DNA from: UBA6264 sp964531505
Lineage (GTDB): Bacteria > Patescibacteriota > Patescibacteriia > UBA2591 > UBA6264
Length of the DNA: 14,215 bases
Reading direction: 5' to 3'
Assembly (NCBI GenBank): GCA_964531505.1
Contig: CAZHDT010000017.1
Span: 1-14,215 of the forward strand
Position numbers and translations under genes: made by a program
The notes under the pieces: model-generated
What the model saw: only the letters and a program-made list of their open reading frames with translations
The model's database searches: none
Told to the model about the DNA's origin: nothing
Shown here: positions 1 to 7,424 of the stretch, in pieces
Layout: each line of letters begins with the position of its first letter
How positions within the stretch are numbered: the first letter of the stretch is position 1

Positions 1-2695
1 TCTTGCCTGAACCGCAGGGGCAGGAATCATTGCGACCAATCTTCTTTTCCCCTTGAGGACGAAAAGATGCTTGGTTGGGTTGAGAAATCTTTTGCGCTCC
101 TTGAAACTGAATTTCCTTTTTTAATTGAGGGGCCTTCTCTACCAAACCGACTTTATAAATAGAATATACTACTTGACGATCAATTGAATCCATTAATTCA
201 CCAAATTTTTTTCTAGACTCTTTTTTATATTCCACTAAAGGGTCTTGCTGTCCATAAGCCCTTAAACCAATGCCTCCTTTTAAATTATTAATTATTTCCA
301 AATGAAAAATCCAATATTGGTCAATGCTTTTTAACATAATAGACCGACAAATTATAGCTATTAAAGAATCTGTTACCCCTAGCTCTATTTGTTGTTGGGT
401 TTTTTCAATCTTTTCTTCCAAATTTTGATAAGCTTGTTGCGCTAATTTTTCTAAATAATCTATTATGGCTAATCGGTCTTTTTGTTGGCTTAAAATTTCT
501 TTTAAATCGTCTTTTGTATCAAAAATCGCTTTAATATTTTCAGATAATTTTTCAAAGTCCCAATCATTTTTTGATTCAGAGGACGTATAAAAACCCACTA
601 ATTTTTGAATTTCTTTAATAGTTAGATCAATGATTTCTTTTTTGATGTCTTGATATGGCAAAATAAGAATCTTTTTTCTCCTTTGATAAACCGCTTCCCG
701 ATGACGGTTTAAAACATCATCATATTCCAAAAGATGTTTTCTTGTATCAAAATTAAAACCTTCCACTTTTTTTTGAGCCGATTCAATCGCCCGAGAAACT
801 GCTCTGCTTTCAATCGGAATGTCTTTGGGTAAATTCAGGGTTTGCATTAATGATCCTAATTTTGCCCCGCCGAAAATCCTCATCAAATCATCGTCTAAAG
901 AAATAAAAAATTGAGATGAACCAGGATCTCCTTGCCGACCGGCTCGTCCCCGCAACTGATTATCAATCCTTCGCGATTCATGTCTTTCTGTTCCGATAAT
1001 ATGCAAACCGCCTAATGATAAAATCTTTTCTTGTTTCTCTTTGTCGGGCGGATTGCCTCCCAAAATAATATCCACTCCCCGGCCAGCCATATTAGTGGCG
1101 ACTGTCACCGCCCCAAATCCCCCAGCCTGAGCGATAATTTGTCCTTCTTTTTCATGGTTTGTGGCATCTAAAACACTTGCTTCAATGCCTTGTTTTTCCA
1201 AAGCCTCTCTAATAATTCTGTTTTTTTCAATCGCGCCGACGGTTTTCTCTCCAATCGTAAAACCGCCAGTGCCGATTAAAATCGGCTGTCCTTTTTCGTG
1301 CCTTTCTTTAACTTCCCGCACAATCGCTTCCAATTTCGCCTCATGATTTTGATAAATTCGGTCCGGCAAATCTTTTCTAATTAAAGGCTCATTAGTAGGA
1401 ACTAGCACCACATCCAAATTATAAATTTTATCAAATTCTTCCGCTTCAGTAATGGCGGTTCCAGTCATTCCGGCTATCTTTTTATAAAAACGGAAATAAT
1501 TTTGGAAAGTAATTGTTGCTAATGTTTTAGATTCTTGGCGAACAGAAACATTTTCTTTTGCTTCAATTGCTTGATGGATTCCTTCTGAATAACGCCGCCC
1601 AATCATTAAACGGCCGGTAAATTCATCAACAATGACAATTTCTCCTTCTTTTACAACATAATCTCTATTTTTTTGAAAAAGCGTTTTAGCTTTCAAAGCC
1701 GCTTCAATATGATGAATTAAATCCAAATTACTTTTTTCCCAAGGATCTTCCCCCAACAAAGAAGCCATTTTATTCATGCCATCTTCTGTTAAAGTAACCG
1801 CTCTCATTTTTTCATCAACTAAATAATCCTGACCGGTTTTTAAATTATCTGACAAACGCGCTAATTGATGATATAAACTGGCTGATTCTTCCGCTGGCGC
1901 GGAAATAATTAAGGGAGTTCTCGCTTCATCAATTAAAATACTATCTATTTCATCAATAATCGCAAAATTTAATTCTCTTTGGGATTTTTCCTGAATATCA
2001 GAAACCAAATTATCTCTTAAATAATCAAAGCCAAATTCGTTGTTAGTGCCATAAGTAATGTCTGCTTGATAAGCTTGTTGGCGAGAAACCGGTCTTAAAT
2101 AAGAATCTTCAATTTTAAAATTTCCCAAAATATCGCGATTTTTATCTCTTTGGGAATCTTGATCGCCGTGTTCTTTTTTTTGCTCTGAATTTACATAAGT
2201 CGGGTCGTATAAATAAGCAATTTCATGAACTAAACAGCCAACTGAAAGACCCAAAGCATTGTAAATTTGTCCCATCCAAACGCAATCTCTTTTGGAAAGA
2301 TAATCATTGACTGTGACGACGTGAACGCCTTTTCCATCAAGGGCGTTAAGATAAATCGGGCAAGTGGATGCTAAGGTTTTTCCTTCACCAGTTCTCATTT
2401 CAGCAATTTTTCCTTGATGTAAAATAATGCCACCCAAAAGTTGAACATCATAATGACGTTGTTTAAGGGTTCTTTTTGCCGCTTCTCTAACCGCGGCAAA
2501 AGCCTGAGGTAAAATTTCATCTTTGGTTTTTCCTTGATTTAAACACGATTTTAAGTAATCAGTTTTTGCTTTTAATTCCTGCTGGCCCAAGTTTTCAAAT
2601 TCCTTTTCCAAAAAGTTAATTTGTTCCACTAAAGGCTGAAATTTTTTTAAAATCTTTTCATCCGGGTCGCCGAAAATTTTCGTTAATAATGACAT
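1..2695 (-). CDS. secA: Preprotein translocase ATPase SecA (3' end cut by window edge)
   Basis: SecA is the cytoplasmic ATPase that drives unfolded preproteins through the SecYEG channel. The frame opens at ATG 2695-2693 and stays open for 898 codons to the left edge, with no stop and no net frameshift. Visible motifs: Walker A MRTGEGKT (residues 100-107), NDYL (130-133), TYGTNNEFGFDYLRDN in the preprotein cross-linking region (214-229), Walker B DEID (248-251, where DEVD is more usual) followed by SILIDEARTPLIIS, TNMAGRGVDI (534-543), and LRGRAGRQGDPGSSQFF (about 577-595). The last residues seen are CPCGSGK (892-898), the start of the zinc-binding SecB/ribosome-contact tail, so only a few codons are probably missing. 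About 40 extra residues (within 157-204) separate the first ATPase motifs from the TYGTNNE motif compared with E. coli SecA. The gene follows the gpmI operon but is separated from it by a terminator. Identity is secure; the exact end is outside the window. Confidence 0.97.
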   Translation of the reverse strand, partial: MSLLTKIFGDPDEKILKKFQPLVEQINFLEKEFENLGQQELKAKTDYLKSCLNQGKTKDEILPQAFAAVREAAKRTLKQRHYDVQLLGGIILHQGKIAEMRTGEGKTLASTCPIYLNALDGKGVHVVTVNDYLSKRDCVWMGQIYNALGLSVGCLVHEIAYLYDPTYVNSEQKKEHGDQDSQRDKNRDILGNFKIEDSYLRPVSRQQAYQADITYGTNNEFGFDYLRDNLVSDIQEKSQRELNFAIIDEIDSILIDEARTPLIISAPAEESASLYHQLARLSDNLKTGQDYLVDEKMRAVTLTEDGMNKMASLLGEDPWEKSNLDLIHHIEAALKAKTLFQKNRDYVVKEGEIVIVDEFTGRLMIGRRYSEGIHQAIEAKENVSVRQESKTLATITFQNYFRFYKKIAGMTGTAITEAEEFDKIYNLDVVLVPTNEPLIRKDLPDRIYQNHEAKLEAIVREVKERHEKGQPILIGTGGFTIGEKTVGAIEKNRIIREALEKQGIEASVLDATNHEKEGQIIAQAGGFGAVTVATNMAGRGVDIILGGNPPDKEKQEKILSLGGLHIIGTERHESRRIDNQLRGRAGRQGDPGSSQFFISLDDDLMRIFGGAKLGSLMQTLNLPKDIPIESRAVSRAIESAQKKVEGFNFDTRKHLLEYDDVLNRHREAVYQRRKKILILPYQDIKKEIIDLTIKEIQKLVGFYTSSESKNDWDFEKLSENIKAIFDTKDDLKEILSQQKDRLAIIDYLEKLAQQAYQNLEEKIEKTQQQIELGVTDSLIAIICRSIMLKSIDQYWIFHLEIINNLKGGIGLRAYGQQDPLVEYKKESRKKFGELMDSIDRQVVYSIYKVGLVEKAPQLKKEIQFQGAQKISQPNQASFRPQGEKKIGRNDSCPCGSGK

Positions 2696-2731
2696 ACTCT
2701 TAGATTAACAAAATTAAGGTAAAAAAACAAG
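2696..2731 (-). promoter_or_regulatory. Possible secA promoter, near-leaderless
   Basis: Reading the minus strand, TTGTTT (2731-2726) and TAATCT (2708-2703) are separated by 17 nt. The -10 element lies only about 7 nt before the secA ATG, so transcription would begin at or next to the start codon. A weak AAGAG sits just before the ATG, but its spacing is too short for a good Shine-Dalgarno. In such AT-rich DNA, chance matches are common. This is a candidate only. Confidence 0.3.
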
Positions 2732-2748
2732 ATTTAAAAAAAACAATT

Positions 2749-2782
2749 AAAAAAACCGCTCTATCACATAGACTAGGAGCGG
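2749..2782 (-). terminator. Intrinsic terminator after the eno-gpmI-gpmI operon
   Basis: On the minus strand CCGCTC (2782-2777) pairs with GAGCGG (2761-2756). Two further A-T pairs can form past a bulged base, and a run of seven T (2755-2749) follows immediately. This is a standard rho-independent terminator. It lies downstream of gpmI copy A and upstream of secA, so it separates the two transcription units. Confidence 0.72.
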
Positions 2783-2796
2783 GCTGGACAATGCAA

Positions 2797-2823
2797 AAGT
2801 TTGGTGGCTGAGCCACCAAACTT
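2797..2823. repeat. Palindromic hairpin repeat, copy 1
   Basis: Perfect 13-nt arms AAGTTTGGTGGCT (2797-2809) and AGCCACCAAACTT (2811-2823) flank a single G at 2810. The same element recurs at 9820-9846 and 11200-11226, with a diverged version at 9574-9594. Here it follows the gpmI copy A stop codon, ahead of the GC-rich terminator at 2749-2782. On the minus strand only four T follow the stem, so it would be a weak terminator alone. On the plus strand a partial repeat of the right arm (CAAACTT) precedes a T run ending near 2835. Confidence 0.85.
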
Positions 2824-2848
2824 CAAACTTTTTTTCACCTGACAGAAT

Positions 2849-4435
2849 TTAAACCAAAGGGGTTCCAGTCATCTCTGGGGGTTTAGGCAATCCCATAATT
2901 TTTAAAATAGTCGGCGCGACGTCAGCTAAAACTCCTGAAGGAATTAAAGAACTCAAATTCAAAGGATGAATTGGCGGATTTTTTATTTCCAATGCCGGAT
3001 CAACAATAATTAAAGGAACTGGATTAGTGGTATGTTCTTTATCAATTTCCCCACTCCGTAAATTAACCATTTCTTCAGCGTTGCCGTGGTCGGCGGTAAT
3101 AACAATGACCCAATTTTGTTTAAGAGCCAAATCAACAATCTGTCCCAGTAAATCATCTAAAACTTCAATTCCTTTGACAGTAGCGGGTAAATCGCCAGTA
3201 TGTCCGAGCATATCAGCATTGGCAAAATTAACCGCAATAAATTGATATTGCCGACTATCAATGCCCCAAAGCACTTGATGCGCTACTTCCGGCGCAGACA
3301 TTTCCGGTTTTTGATTATAAGAAGAAACGCGAGGAGAGGGAATCAAAATCCTTTTCTCATCGTTAAAAATCTTTTCTGTGCCACCGTTAAAGAAAAAAGT
3401 GACATGAGCATATTTCTCGGTTTCCGCTAAACGCAATTGTTTTAAATTATAATCGCTTAAAACTTGCCCTAAAGGATTTATAATATTTTCCTTTGGAAAA
3501 GCAATTTCTACCGGCAAATCTTTTTCATACTCGGTCATCGTGACGAAAAATAAATTATTTATTTTATCTCCCCGAGAAAAATGATTAAAATCGTCTTGAA
3601 CAAAAGTTTTAGTTAATTCCCTAGCGCGATCAGCCCGAAAATTAAAAAAGATAATTGCGTCATTTTCTTTAATTTTTGCTTGAGGCGAACCATCTTCATT
3701 AATAATGACAACTGGTTTAAATTCTTCATCATGAATTTTATTTTGATATGAATCTTTAATCGCTTCCAAAGGGTCATTAAACTCTTTTTCCGCCAAACCC
3801 TTAGTCATTGCCAAATACGCCTGTTCGATTCTCTCCCAATGGTTGTCGCGATCCATGGCGTAAAAACGGCCCGCCATGGTCGCAATTCTGCCTACACCAA
3901 TACTTTTAATTCTATTTATTAATTCATTGATGAAACCAAGACCGCTATCTTGAGGAGCGTCCCGACCATCTAAAAAAGCGTGAATTGCCACATTTGAAAA
4001 ACTATCTTTAGCCGCGATTTCTAAAAGAGCATAAAGATGGTCGTTTGAAGAATGAACCGACCCATTGGAAACAAGCCCCATTAAATGAAGCGTGGAATTA
4101 TTTTCCTTAGCATAAGCCAATGCTTTTAAAAATTTTTCGTTCTGATAAAAAGACCCATCACTAATTGTCTGGGTGATGAGGGCTAAACTCTGCCAGATAA
4201 TTCTTCCTGAACCCAGAGCTAAATGCCCCACTTCGGAATTGCCTGGTTCTCCCCAATTAAGACCGGCCGCTTCACCAGCGGCCTGCAAAGTTATCGTCGG
4301 ATATAAAGCGGATAATTTATCAAAAACCGGCGTTTGGGCTAAAGTAATAGCATTCCCCTGGCTCGGCGGAGCAATGCCCCAACCATCTAAAATAACTAAT
4401 ATTACTGGTTTAATTTGAGCTGGAATATTATTCAT
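2849..4435 (-). CDS. gpmI: 2,3-bisphosphoglycerate-independent phosphoglycerate mutase, copy A
   Basis: This cytoplasmic enzyme interconverts 3-phosphoglycerate and 2-phosphoglycerate through a phosphoserine and two metal ions, probably Mn. It belongs to the alkaline phosphatase superfamily. The 528 residues are a normal length. Family motifs are all present: metal-ligand Asp17 in VILDGWG, nucleophile Ser67 in PGNSEVGH, His128 in SNGSVHSSNDH, LDGRD (155-159), GRFYAMDRD (189-197), FRADRARE (266-273), Lys341 in EKYAHVTFFFNGG, Asp408 and His412 in NADMLGHTG, Asp449 and His450 in TADHGNAEEM, His468, and a C-terminal DVAPTILKIMGL. It is the last gene of the operon, 14 nt after the stop of copy B. 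No Shine-Dalgarno is visible, so translational coupling is plausible. Copy A keeps the canonical substrate loop, so it is the better candidate for the standard glycolytic enzyme. Confidence 0.96.
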   Translation of the reverse strand: MNNIPAQIKPVILVILDGWGIAPPSQGNAITLAQTPVFDKLSALYPTITLQAAGEAAGLNWGEPGNSEVGHLALGSGRIIWQSLALITQTISDGSFYQNEKFLKALAYAKENNSTLHLMGLVSNGSVHSSNDHLYALLEIAAKDSFSNVAIHAFLDGRDAPQDSGLGFINELINRIKSIGVGRIATMAGRFYAMDRDNHWERIEQAYLAMTKGLAEKEFNDPLEAIKDSYQNKIHDEEFKPVVIINEDGSPQAKIKENDAIIFFNFRADRARELTKTFVQDDFNHFSRGDKINNLFFVTMTEYEKDLPVEIAFPKENIINPLGQVLSDYNLKQLRLAETEKYAHVTFFFNGGTEKIFNDEKRILIPSPRVSSYNQKPEMSAPEVAHQVLWGIDSRQYQFIAVNFANADMLGHTGDLPATVKGIEVLDDLLGQIVDLALKQNWVIVITADHGNAEEMVNLRSGEIDKEHTTNPVPLIIVDPALEIKNPPIHPLNLSSLIPSGVLADVAPTILKIMGLPKPPEMTGTPLV

Positions 4436-4449
4436 AATTTATTTTATGG

Positions 4450-6045
4450 TTATTCTATAATTAAAGAATCGCCCGTCATTTCTCCCGGCTTTCTAAATCC
4501 CATTAAATCTAAAATGGTCGGCGCGACATCTGATAATTTTCCTCCGTTTCTTAATTTTATCTTATTGTTTTGAGAAATTAAAATAAAAGGAATTGGATTA
4601 AGGGTATGGGTGGTTTTTACTTCTTTCGTCTCCAAATCAATCATTTCTTCAGCATTGCCATGGTCGGCGGTAATAATTAAAGAATAATTTTTTTTTTGGG
4701 CCTTAGTGACTAACTCTTTCAATTTTAAATCTAAAAATTCTATCCCTTTTATCGCAGCCTGAAGATTGCCGGTATGTCCCAGCATATCAGGATTGCAAAA
4801 ATTAATCATAATAAAATCCGGTTTTTCTTTTTCAATTTCCTTAATTACCCTTTGACAAATTTTTTGCGCGCTCATTTCCGGTGTTTCATCATAATGATCA
4901 ACTTGAGGAGAATCAATCAACACTCTTTCTTCATTGGCAACTGGATGGTCATAACCGCCGTTAAAGAAAAAAGTGACATGAGCATATTTCTCGATTTCCG
5001 CAATATAAAATTGCTGAAGATTTCCTAAAACCACTGGAAGATTATTTCTAACTATTTTAGAAGGAAAAGCGGTTCTAATTTTGTCTAAATCAGGGCCAAA
5101 ATCAGTTAGAGTGATAAAAAATAAATCGCGGAAAACTTTTTCCCTTTTAAAAGAATTGAGATTCTTTTTATTAAAATCTTGCTGGCTAAAAGCTTTGGTT
5201 AATTCCCGAGCGCGGTCAGACCTAAGATTCATAAAAATTACCACATCCTTTTCGTCAATAGTCGCAATTGGTTCGCTATTTTTTCCAACCACAACAGTCG
5301 GACTGATAAATTCGTCTGTTTCTTTCCGATTATAAGCCTGAACAATCGCTTCCTGTCCGCTCCTTGCTTTTAATCCTCTACCCAATGTTAAAAGATGATA
5401 AGCCTTTTCAATATTCCCCCAATTTTTCTTGCGGTCCATGGCGTAAAAACGTCCAACTAAACTGGCGACTTTTACCTCAATCCGATTTACTGAATGATTA
5501 TGATTATTTTTAATGCTTTGCTCAAATCTTTCCAAAATTTGAACTGCCGCGTGCTGGGAAGAATCCCGGCCATCAGTGAAAAGATGAAGAAAAATTTGTT
5601 TTATTCCTTGTTCCTCAAAAAAATGAATCATTGCTAGCCAATGTTCAGGATAAGAATGAGCGCTATTTTCCTCAGTAACTAAACCGATTAAATGAACCTT
5701 TGATTGGCGATTTTCCTGTAAATGTTTAACGCTTTCCAAAAAAGCCGGGTTTTTAAAAAATGTTCCATCTTTAATTGATTCAGAAATATAAACTGCGTCG
5801 TCTTTGACAATCCTTCCGGCGCCCAAATTCAAATGACCAGCCTCAGAATTGCCTGGCTGATTTTTTGGCAATCCGGCGCAATGTCCATAAGAACAAAGCT
5901 CAGTAAAAGGATATTTTTTTTGTAAAAAATCAAAAAAAGGGGTTTTTGCTAAAGCAATAGCATTCCCTTGATTTGGCGGAGCAATTCCCCAACCATCTAA
6001 AATAACCAATATCAAATGATTTTTTGCTTTTAATTCATTATCCAT
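4450..6045 (-). CDS. gpmI: 2,3-bisphosphoglycerate-independent phosphoglycerate mutase, copy B
   Basis: This is a second cofactor-independent phosphoglycerate mutase, 531 residues, directly upstream of copy A and starting 2 nt after the enolase stop. The catalytic set looks complete: Asp17 in VILDGWG, Ser67 in PGNSEAGH, His130, TDGRD (157-161), GRFYAMDR (198-205), LRSDRARE (274-281), Lys353 in EKYAHVTFFFNGG, Asp420 and His424 in NPDMLGHTG, Asp461 and His462 in TADHGNAEEM, His480, and DVAPTILDLMGF near the end. It differs from copy A where the substrate is held. The usual SDGGVHS-like loop reads TEENSAHSYPEH, one residue longer, and LDGRD has become TDGRD. It is therefore probably active, but altered kinetics or substrate preference is possible. 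No Shine-Dalgarno precedes the ATG. Nothing suggests a pseudogene. Confidence 0.94.
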   Translation of the reverse strand: MDNELKAKNHLILVILDGWGIAPPNQGNAIALAKTPFFDFLQKKYPFTELCSYGHCAGLPKNQPGNSEAGHLNLGAGRIVKDDAVYISESIKDGTFFKNPAFLESVKHLQENRQSKVHLIGLVTEENSAHSYPEHWLAMIHFFEEQGIKQIFLHLFTDGRDSSQHAAVQILERFEQSIKNNHNHSVNRIEVKVASLVGRFYAMDRKKNWGNIEKAYHLLTLGRGLKARSGQEAIVQAYNRKETDEFISPTVVVGKNSEPIATIDEKDVVIFMNLRSDRARELTKAFSQQDFNKKNLNSFKREKVFRDLFFITLTDFGPDLDKIRTAFPSKIVRNNLPVVLGNLQQFYIAEIEKYAHVTFFFNGGYDHPVANEERVLIDSPQVDHYDETPEMSAQKICQRVIKEIEKEKPDFIMINFCNPDMLGHTGNLQAAIKGIEFLDLKLKELVTKAQKKNYSLIITADHGNAEEMIDLETKEVKTTHTLNPIPFILISQNNKIKLRNGGKLSDVAPTILDLMGFRKPGEMTGDSLIIE

Positions 6046-6047
6046 AT

Positions 6048-7328
6048 TTAAAACGTCTTTTGTTCTTTAATCAATTTTAATTCTTGCTCAATTTCCATTA
6101 AACGATTATATTTAGCCACTCTTTCTCCTCGATTTGGAGCGCCGGCTTTAATGAAATTTGCATTCACGGCCACCGCCAAGTCAGAAATAAAATCATCATT
6201 GGTTTCGCCGGAGCGATGGGAAATAACTACTTGATAAGAATTTTCTTGAGCCAGTTTAATACAATTAATTGTTTCTGTTAAAGTTCCGATTTGATTTAAC
6301 TTTATTAAAATGGCGTTAGCGGCTTTTTTTTTAATCCCCTTTTTTAATTGTTCCACATTAGTGGTAAATAAATCATCTCCGATAATTAAATGGTTTCCCA
6401 ATTGATTTATTTTCTCTGTCAATTTTGGCCAATTTTCCCAATCATCTTCGGCAAAAGGGTCTTCAATAGACATTAAAGGATAACTTTTAAACCATTTCCA
6501 ATAAATTTTCAACATTTCATCGCCAGTTCGTTTCTTCCCTTCAAATAAATATTTATTAGTTTTATCATCATGAAAAACAGAAGCGGCCACATCCAATCCA
6601 AAGAAAATTTCCTTGCCTAATTGGTGTTTAGTATATTCGGCAATTGAAACCAAAAGCTTAAAAACTTTTTCAGTTTTTTTAAGTTTTGGGGCAAACCCTC
6701 CTTCATCACCAACCGCAAAAGTTAACTGCCTACTTTTTAAAACCTGCCTTAAAGCGTCAAAAACCTCTGAACCAATTCTGACCTTAGTTTTAAAATCAGA
6801 TTCAACGGCTGGGATAACAATAAATTCTTGAATGTCCAAACCGGAATCAGAATGCTTTCCGCCATTAATAATATTAAACATTGGCAATGGCAATTTATAT
6901 TCTCGGCTGGCAATTTGATAATTTTCTCTAATATATTGATAAAGGGGTTGATTTGCTAAATGCGCCCCTGCCCGCGCCACTGCCAAAGAAACGCCTAAAA
7001 TGGCATTAGCGCCCAAACGGCTTTTGTTCTCTGTGTTATCCAATTCAATCATTAATTGGTCAATTTTTTGCGGATTCGGCTCCAAACCAATAACTTTAGG
7101 AGCAATAATTTCATTAACATTTTGACAGGCAAGTAAAACACCCTTGCCGGCGTAACGATCAAGCTGATTATCCCTTAATTCCAAAGCCTCCCGTTTGCCA
7201 GTGGAAGCGCCGGAAGGAACAGCTGCTTTAAAAGAAAACCCGTCCGCCAAAGTCAATTTAACTTCAATGGTCGGATCGCCCCGAGAGTCTAAAATTTCTT
7301 GAGCTAATAAACTTTTGATTTGAGACAT
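6048..7328 (-). CDS. eno: Enolase (phosphopyruvate hydratase)
   Basis: Enolase dehydrates 2-phosphoglycerate to phosphoenolpyruvate in glycolysis and also acts in RNA degradosomes of some bacteria. The 426 residues are a normal length. Sequence evidence: N-terminal EILDSRGDPTIEV (11-23), flexible loop SGASTGKRE (39-47), Mg ligands Asp246 (FFGLD), Glu289 (SIEDPF) and Asp318 (GDD), catalytic Glu209 (GDEGGF) and Lys343 (IKLNQIGT), substrate loop SHRSGET (370-376), and Lys394 in FIKAGAPNRGE. All catalytic positions are intact. It is the first gene of the eno-gpmI-gpmI operon, so product and substrate of neighbouring steps are co-expressed. The chosen ATG gives the standard N-terminus; no Shine-Dalgarno precedes it. 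Confidence 0.98.
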   Translation of the reverse strand: MSQIKSLLAQEILDSRGDPTIEVKLTLADGFSFKAAVPSGASTGKREALELRDNQLDRYAGKGVLLACQNVNEIIAPKVIGLEPNPQKIDQLMIELDNTENKSRLGANAILGVSLAVARAGAHLANQPLYQYIRENYQIASREYKLPLPMFNIINGGKHSDSGLDIQEFIVIPAVESDFKTKVRIGSEVFDALRQVLKSRQLTFAVGDEGGFAPKLKKTEKVFKLLVSIAEYTKHQLGKEIFFGLDVAASVFHDDKTNKYLFEGKKRTGDEMLKIYWKWFKSYPLMSIEDPFAEDDWENWPKLTEKINQLGNHLIIGDDLFTTNVEQLKKGIKKKAANAILIKLNQIGTLTETINCIKLAQENSYQVVISHRSGETNDDFISDLAVAVNANFIKAGAPNRGERVAKYNRLMEIEQELKLIKEQKTF

Positions 7329-7377
7329 ATTTTTAATTTTAAAAAATCTTTTATTAATAATATTTTATATCCTGATT

Positions 7378-7408
7378 ATTATCTTAACACTTTAAAAATA
7401 TTTTTCAA
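7378..7408 (-). promoter_or_regulatory. Possible promoter of the eno operon
   Basis: On the minus strand TTGAAA (7408-7403) is followed after 16 nt by TAAGAT (7386-7381), or after 19 nt by GATAAT (7383-7378). The 96-nt spacer between the O-antigen ligase gene and eno is almost pure A+T and shows no GC-rich terminator. Read-through from upstream is therefore also possible. This is a weak call because of the base composition. Confidence 0.3.
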
Positions 7409-7424
7409 ATTTTAAAATTTTATT

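Noticed and set aside
1161..1346. Open frame antisense to secA.
   Set aside because: It is a shadow of the conserved SecA motor region on the other strand, with no initiation signal.
2756..2782. tRNA or small RNA in the secA-gpmI spacer.
   Set aside because: Only one short GC stem followed by T residues is present, which is explained by an intrinsic terminator.
4450..6045. Copy B of gpmI as a decaying pseudogene.
   Set aside because: The frame is full length and every catalytic residue I could place is present, so it is diverged but intact.
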